Assembly (NCBI GenBank): GCA_020630355.1
Contig: JAHDBO010000162.1
Coordinates: 1 to 5,114 of the forward strand
Source of the DNA: Saprospiraceae bacterium
Lineage (GTDB): Bacteria; Bacteroidota; Bacteroidia; Chitinophagales; Saprospiraceae
Length of the DNA: 5,114 nt
Direction of reading: 5' to 3'
Of the stretch, positions 4,420 through 5,114 are shown in pieces. Under the pieces are notes generated by a model that ran no database searches, was not told the origin of the DNA, and worked only from the letters and a program-made list of their open reading frames with translations. The position numbers and the translations under genes were made by a program. The first letter of the stretch is position 1; each line of letters opens with the position of its first letter.

Positions 4420-4812
4420 ATGATTTATGCTTACATACGGGTCAGTACGGATAAGCAGAGTGTAGAGAACCAACGCTTCGAGATTTTGAAGTATGCTGAT
4501 GTCAAGAAAATCACTATTGATGAATGAGTAGAGGAAACAGTAAGCAGTAGAAAAAAAGTAGATAGTAGAATACTTGGTAAAACGCTAAAACAACTTAAAA
4601 ATAAAGACATATTGATTGTCTCCGAGTTGTCCCGTTTGGGTAGAAATCTGATGGAAGTAATGAGTATTATTCATTCTTGTATGGAAAGAGATGTACGAGT
4701 ACATACCATCAAAGAAAATTATGAACTTGGAGATAATATCAACTCTAAAGTATTGGCTTTTGTTTTTTCTCTTTCGGCAGAGATTGAGCGACAGTTAGTA
4801 GCTGGCGAATAA
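4420..4812 (+). pseudogene. Mpi-like serine recombinase, N-terminal part, nonsense and truncated
   Basis: From ATG at 4420 the frame encodes MIYAYIRVSTDKQSVENQ, with catalytic-type serine S9. It reaches TGA at 4525-4527, then continues in the same frame with VEETVSSRK, ILIVSELSRLGRN, KENYELGDNINSKVLAF and FSLSAEIERQL. This is the catalytic domain of Bacteroides Mpi-type master DNA invertases. The family normally has Trp in the (E)W(I/V)EET motif, so a TGG-to-TGA change is the simplest cause of the stop. After AEIERQL (about 4796) homology ends abruptly and the frame stops at 4810-4812, where the family would continue with ISQRTKEAL, the linker and the helix-turn-helix. It is therefore doubly inactivated. 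A C-terminal piece of such an enzyme lies at 1120-1329. Confidence 0.85.
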
Positions 4813-4853
4813 TTGCTACCATCACCGACAAAGGCAACTACTTGTTTATATCT
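4797..4853 (-). pseudogene. Possible short remnant of a metal P-type ATPase
   Basis: On the minus strand the frame reads YKQVVAFVGDGSNYSPAT. This resembles the hinge motif of heavy-metal P-type ATPases, VAFVGDGINDSPAL, with I to S and the second D to Y, which would disable the enzyme. Only about 17-19 codons are recognisable. The similarity ends where the Mpi-like recombinase sequence begins on the other strand (about 4796-4800), which places a recombination joint there. It is consistent with the metal-resistance genes at the left of the window. The match is short and could be chance. Confidence 0.4.
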
Positions 4854-4857
4854 TTTT

Positions 4858-5114
4858 TTAACTATCAAACTGCCCAAAATGCCATAAAATACCTGACGGG
4901 TCGTGCATAAAAAACTCCCTACCCCAATCAAATTGTTTAATTGGTGTAAAGCGAACATATTTGTATTTCTCTTGTAAACCTTTGTCATGTAGCTCCTTCC
5001 AGCACTCATCGACATCATCTACTTCTAAAAAGACCATAGAATTATTACACCATTTTTTGACGTAATAATCTTGCAAGTAAAAACCTAAGTTTTCATTCAC
5101 TTTGAAAAGTGACA
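4858..5114 (-). CDS. VOC/glyoxalase-bleomycin resistance family protein, C-terminal part
   Basis: The frame is open from the right window edge to TAA at 4858-4860 and gives 84 C-terminal residues. The GTG at 5098-5100 could be read as a start, but the frame continues upstream as SLFKV, which fits an internal position, so the gene very likely begins outside the window. Features include FYLQDYYVKKW, SMVFLEVDDVDECWKEL, the segment QFDWGREFFMHDPSGILWHFGQF and a short tail. This is the second half of a vicinal-oxygen-chelate fold, where HDPSGILWHF holds the last strand typical of glyoxalase-like proteins in Bacteroidota. Substrate is unknown. It looks intact at its 3' end, in contrast to the fragments next to it, and probably belongs to the flanking chromosome or another cassette. 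Confidence 0.8.
   Translation of the reverse strand, partial: SLFKVNENLGFYLQDYYVKKWCNNSMVFLEVDDVDECWKELHDKGLQEKYKYVRFTPIKQFDWGREFFMHDPSGILWHFGQFDS

Noticed and set aside
4719..5018. A 99-aa minus-strand frame spanning the recombinase joint and the VOC region.
   Set aside because: As a whole it is not a protein: most of it is antisense or out of frame to the VOC gene and the Mpi remnant. Only the short ATPase-like piece is kept, as a possible relic.
4858..5100. VOC protein starting at GTG 5098-5100.
   Set aside because: The frame continues open to the window edge with family-like residues, and 80 aa is too short for a VOC protein, so the start is outside.
1..5114. CRISPR array, tRNA, rRNA or toxin-antitoxin pair.
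   Set aside because: No regularly spaced repeats, no cloverleaf or rRNA-like sequence, and no recognised toxin or antitoxin family were seen.

Overview
This window looks like accessory DNA from a member of the Bacteroidota (flavobacterial or cytophagal type). The reasons are moderate-to-low GC, start codons without clear Shine-Dalgarno sequences, an exact Bacteroidota-type -7 element (TAnnTTTG) before one gene, a Mpi-type (Bacteroides master DNA invertase) recombinase remnant, and an HMA-MauE metal/redox membrane protein of a kind common in this phylum. Species cannot be named from the sequence alone.

Layout. (1) Positions 1-992, + strand: the 3' end of a periplasmic heavy-metal-binding (CPMH...CPVCGM) protein, a 126-bp gap with two related hairpin-forming repeats, then an intact HMA-MauE/DoxX fusion protein. 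This is the tail of a metal-resistance cluster. (2) Positions 993-1543: no intact gene. It holds a C-terminal fragment of a serine recombinase, a degenerate copy of a 32-bp inverted repeat, and one copy of a direct repeat. (3) Positions 1544-4170: an accessory block with a KilA-N protein (-), a 53-aa small ORF (+), a Bro-N antirepressor-like protein (-) and an intact Pin-type serine recombinase (-). The KilA-N gene is bracketed by ~40-bp imperfect direct repeats and contains a perfect 32-bp palindrome inside its coding sequence. (4) Positions 4171-4419: a short structured intergenic region with three inverted repeats. (5) Positions 4420-5114: the N-terminal part of a Mpi-like recombinase with an internal TGA, abruptly joined to what looks like a short antisense remnant of a metal P-type ATPase, then the 3' end of a VOC/glyoxalase-family gene that runs off the window.

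The notable architecture is that a recombinase C-terminal fragment lies on the left and a recombinase N-terminal fragment on the right, both on the + strand, around the KilA-N/Bro-N/recombinase block. Simple insertion into one gene would give N on the left and C on the right. The observed C...N order is what a circular element opened inside its own recombinase gene would give, although two unrelated relics could give it by chance. KilA-N and Bro-N domains are typical of phage and large DNA virus regulators, and with an active-looking resolvase they suggest a small phage- or plasmid-derived cargo island in a metal-resistance neighbourhood. No established defence or conjugation system can be recognised.
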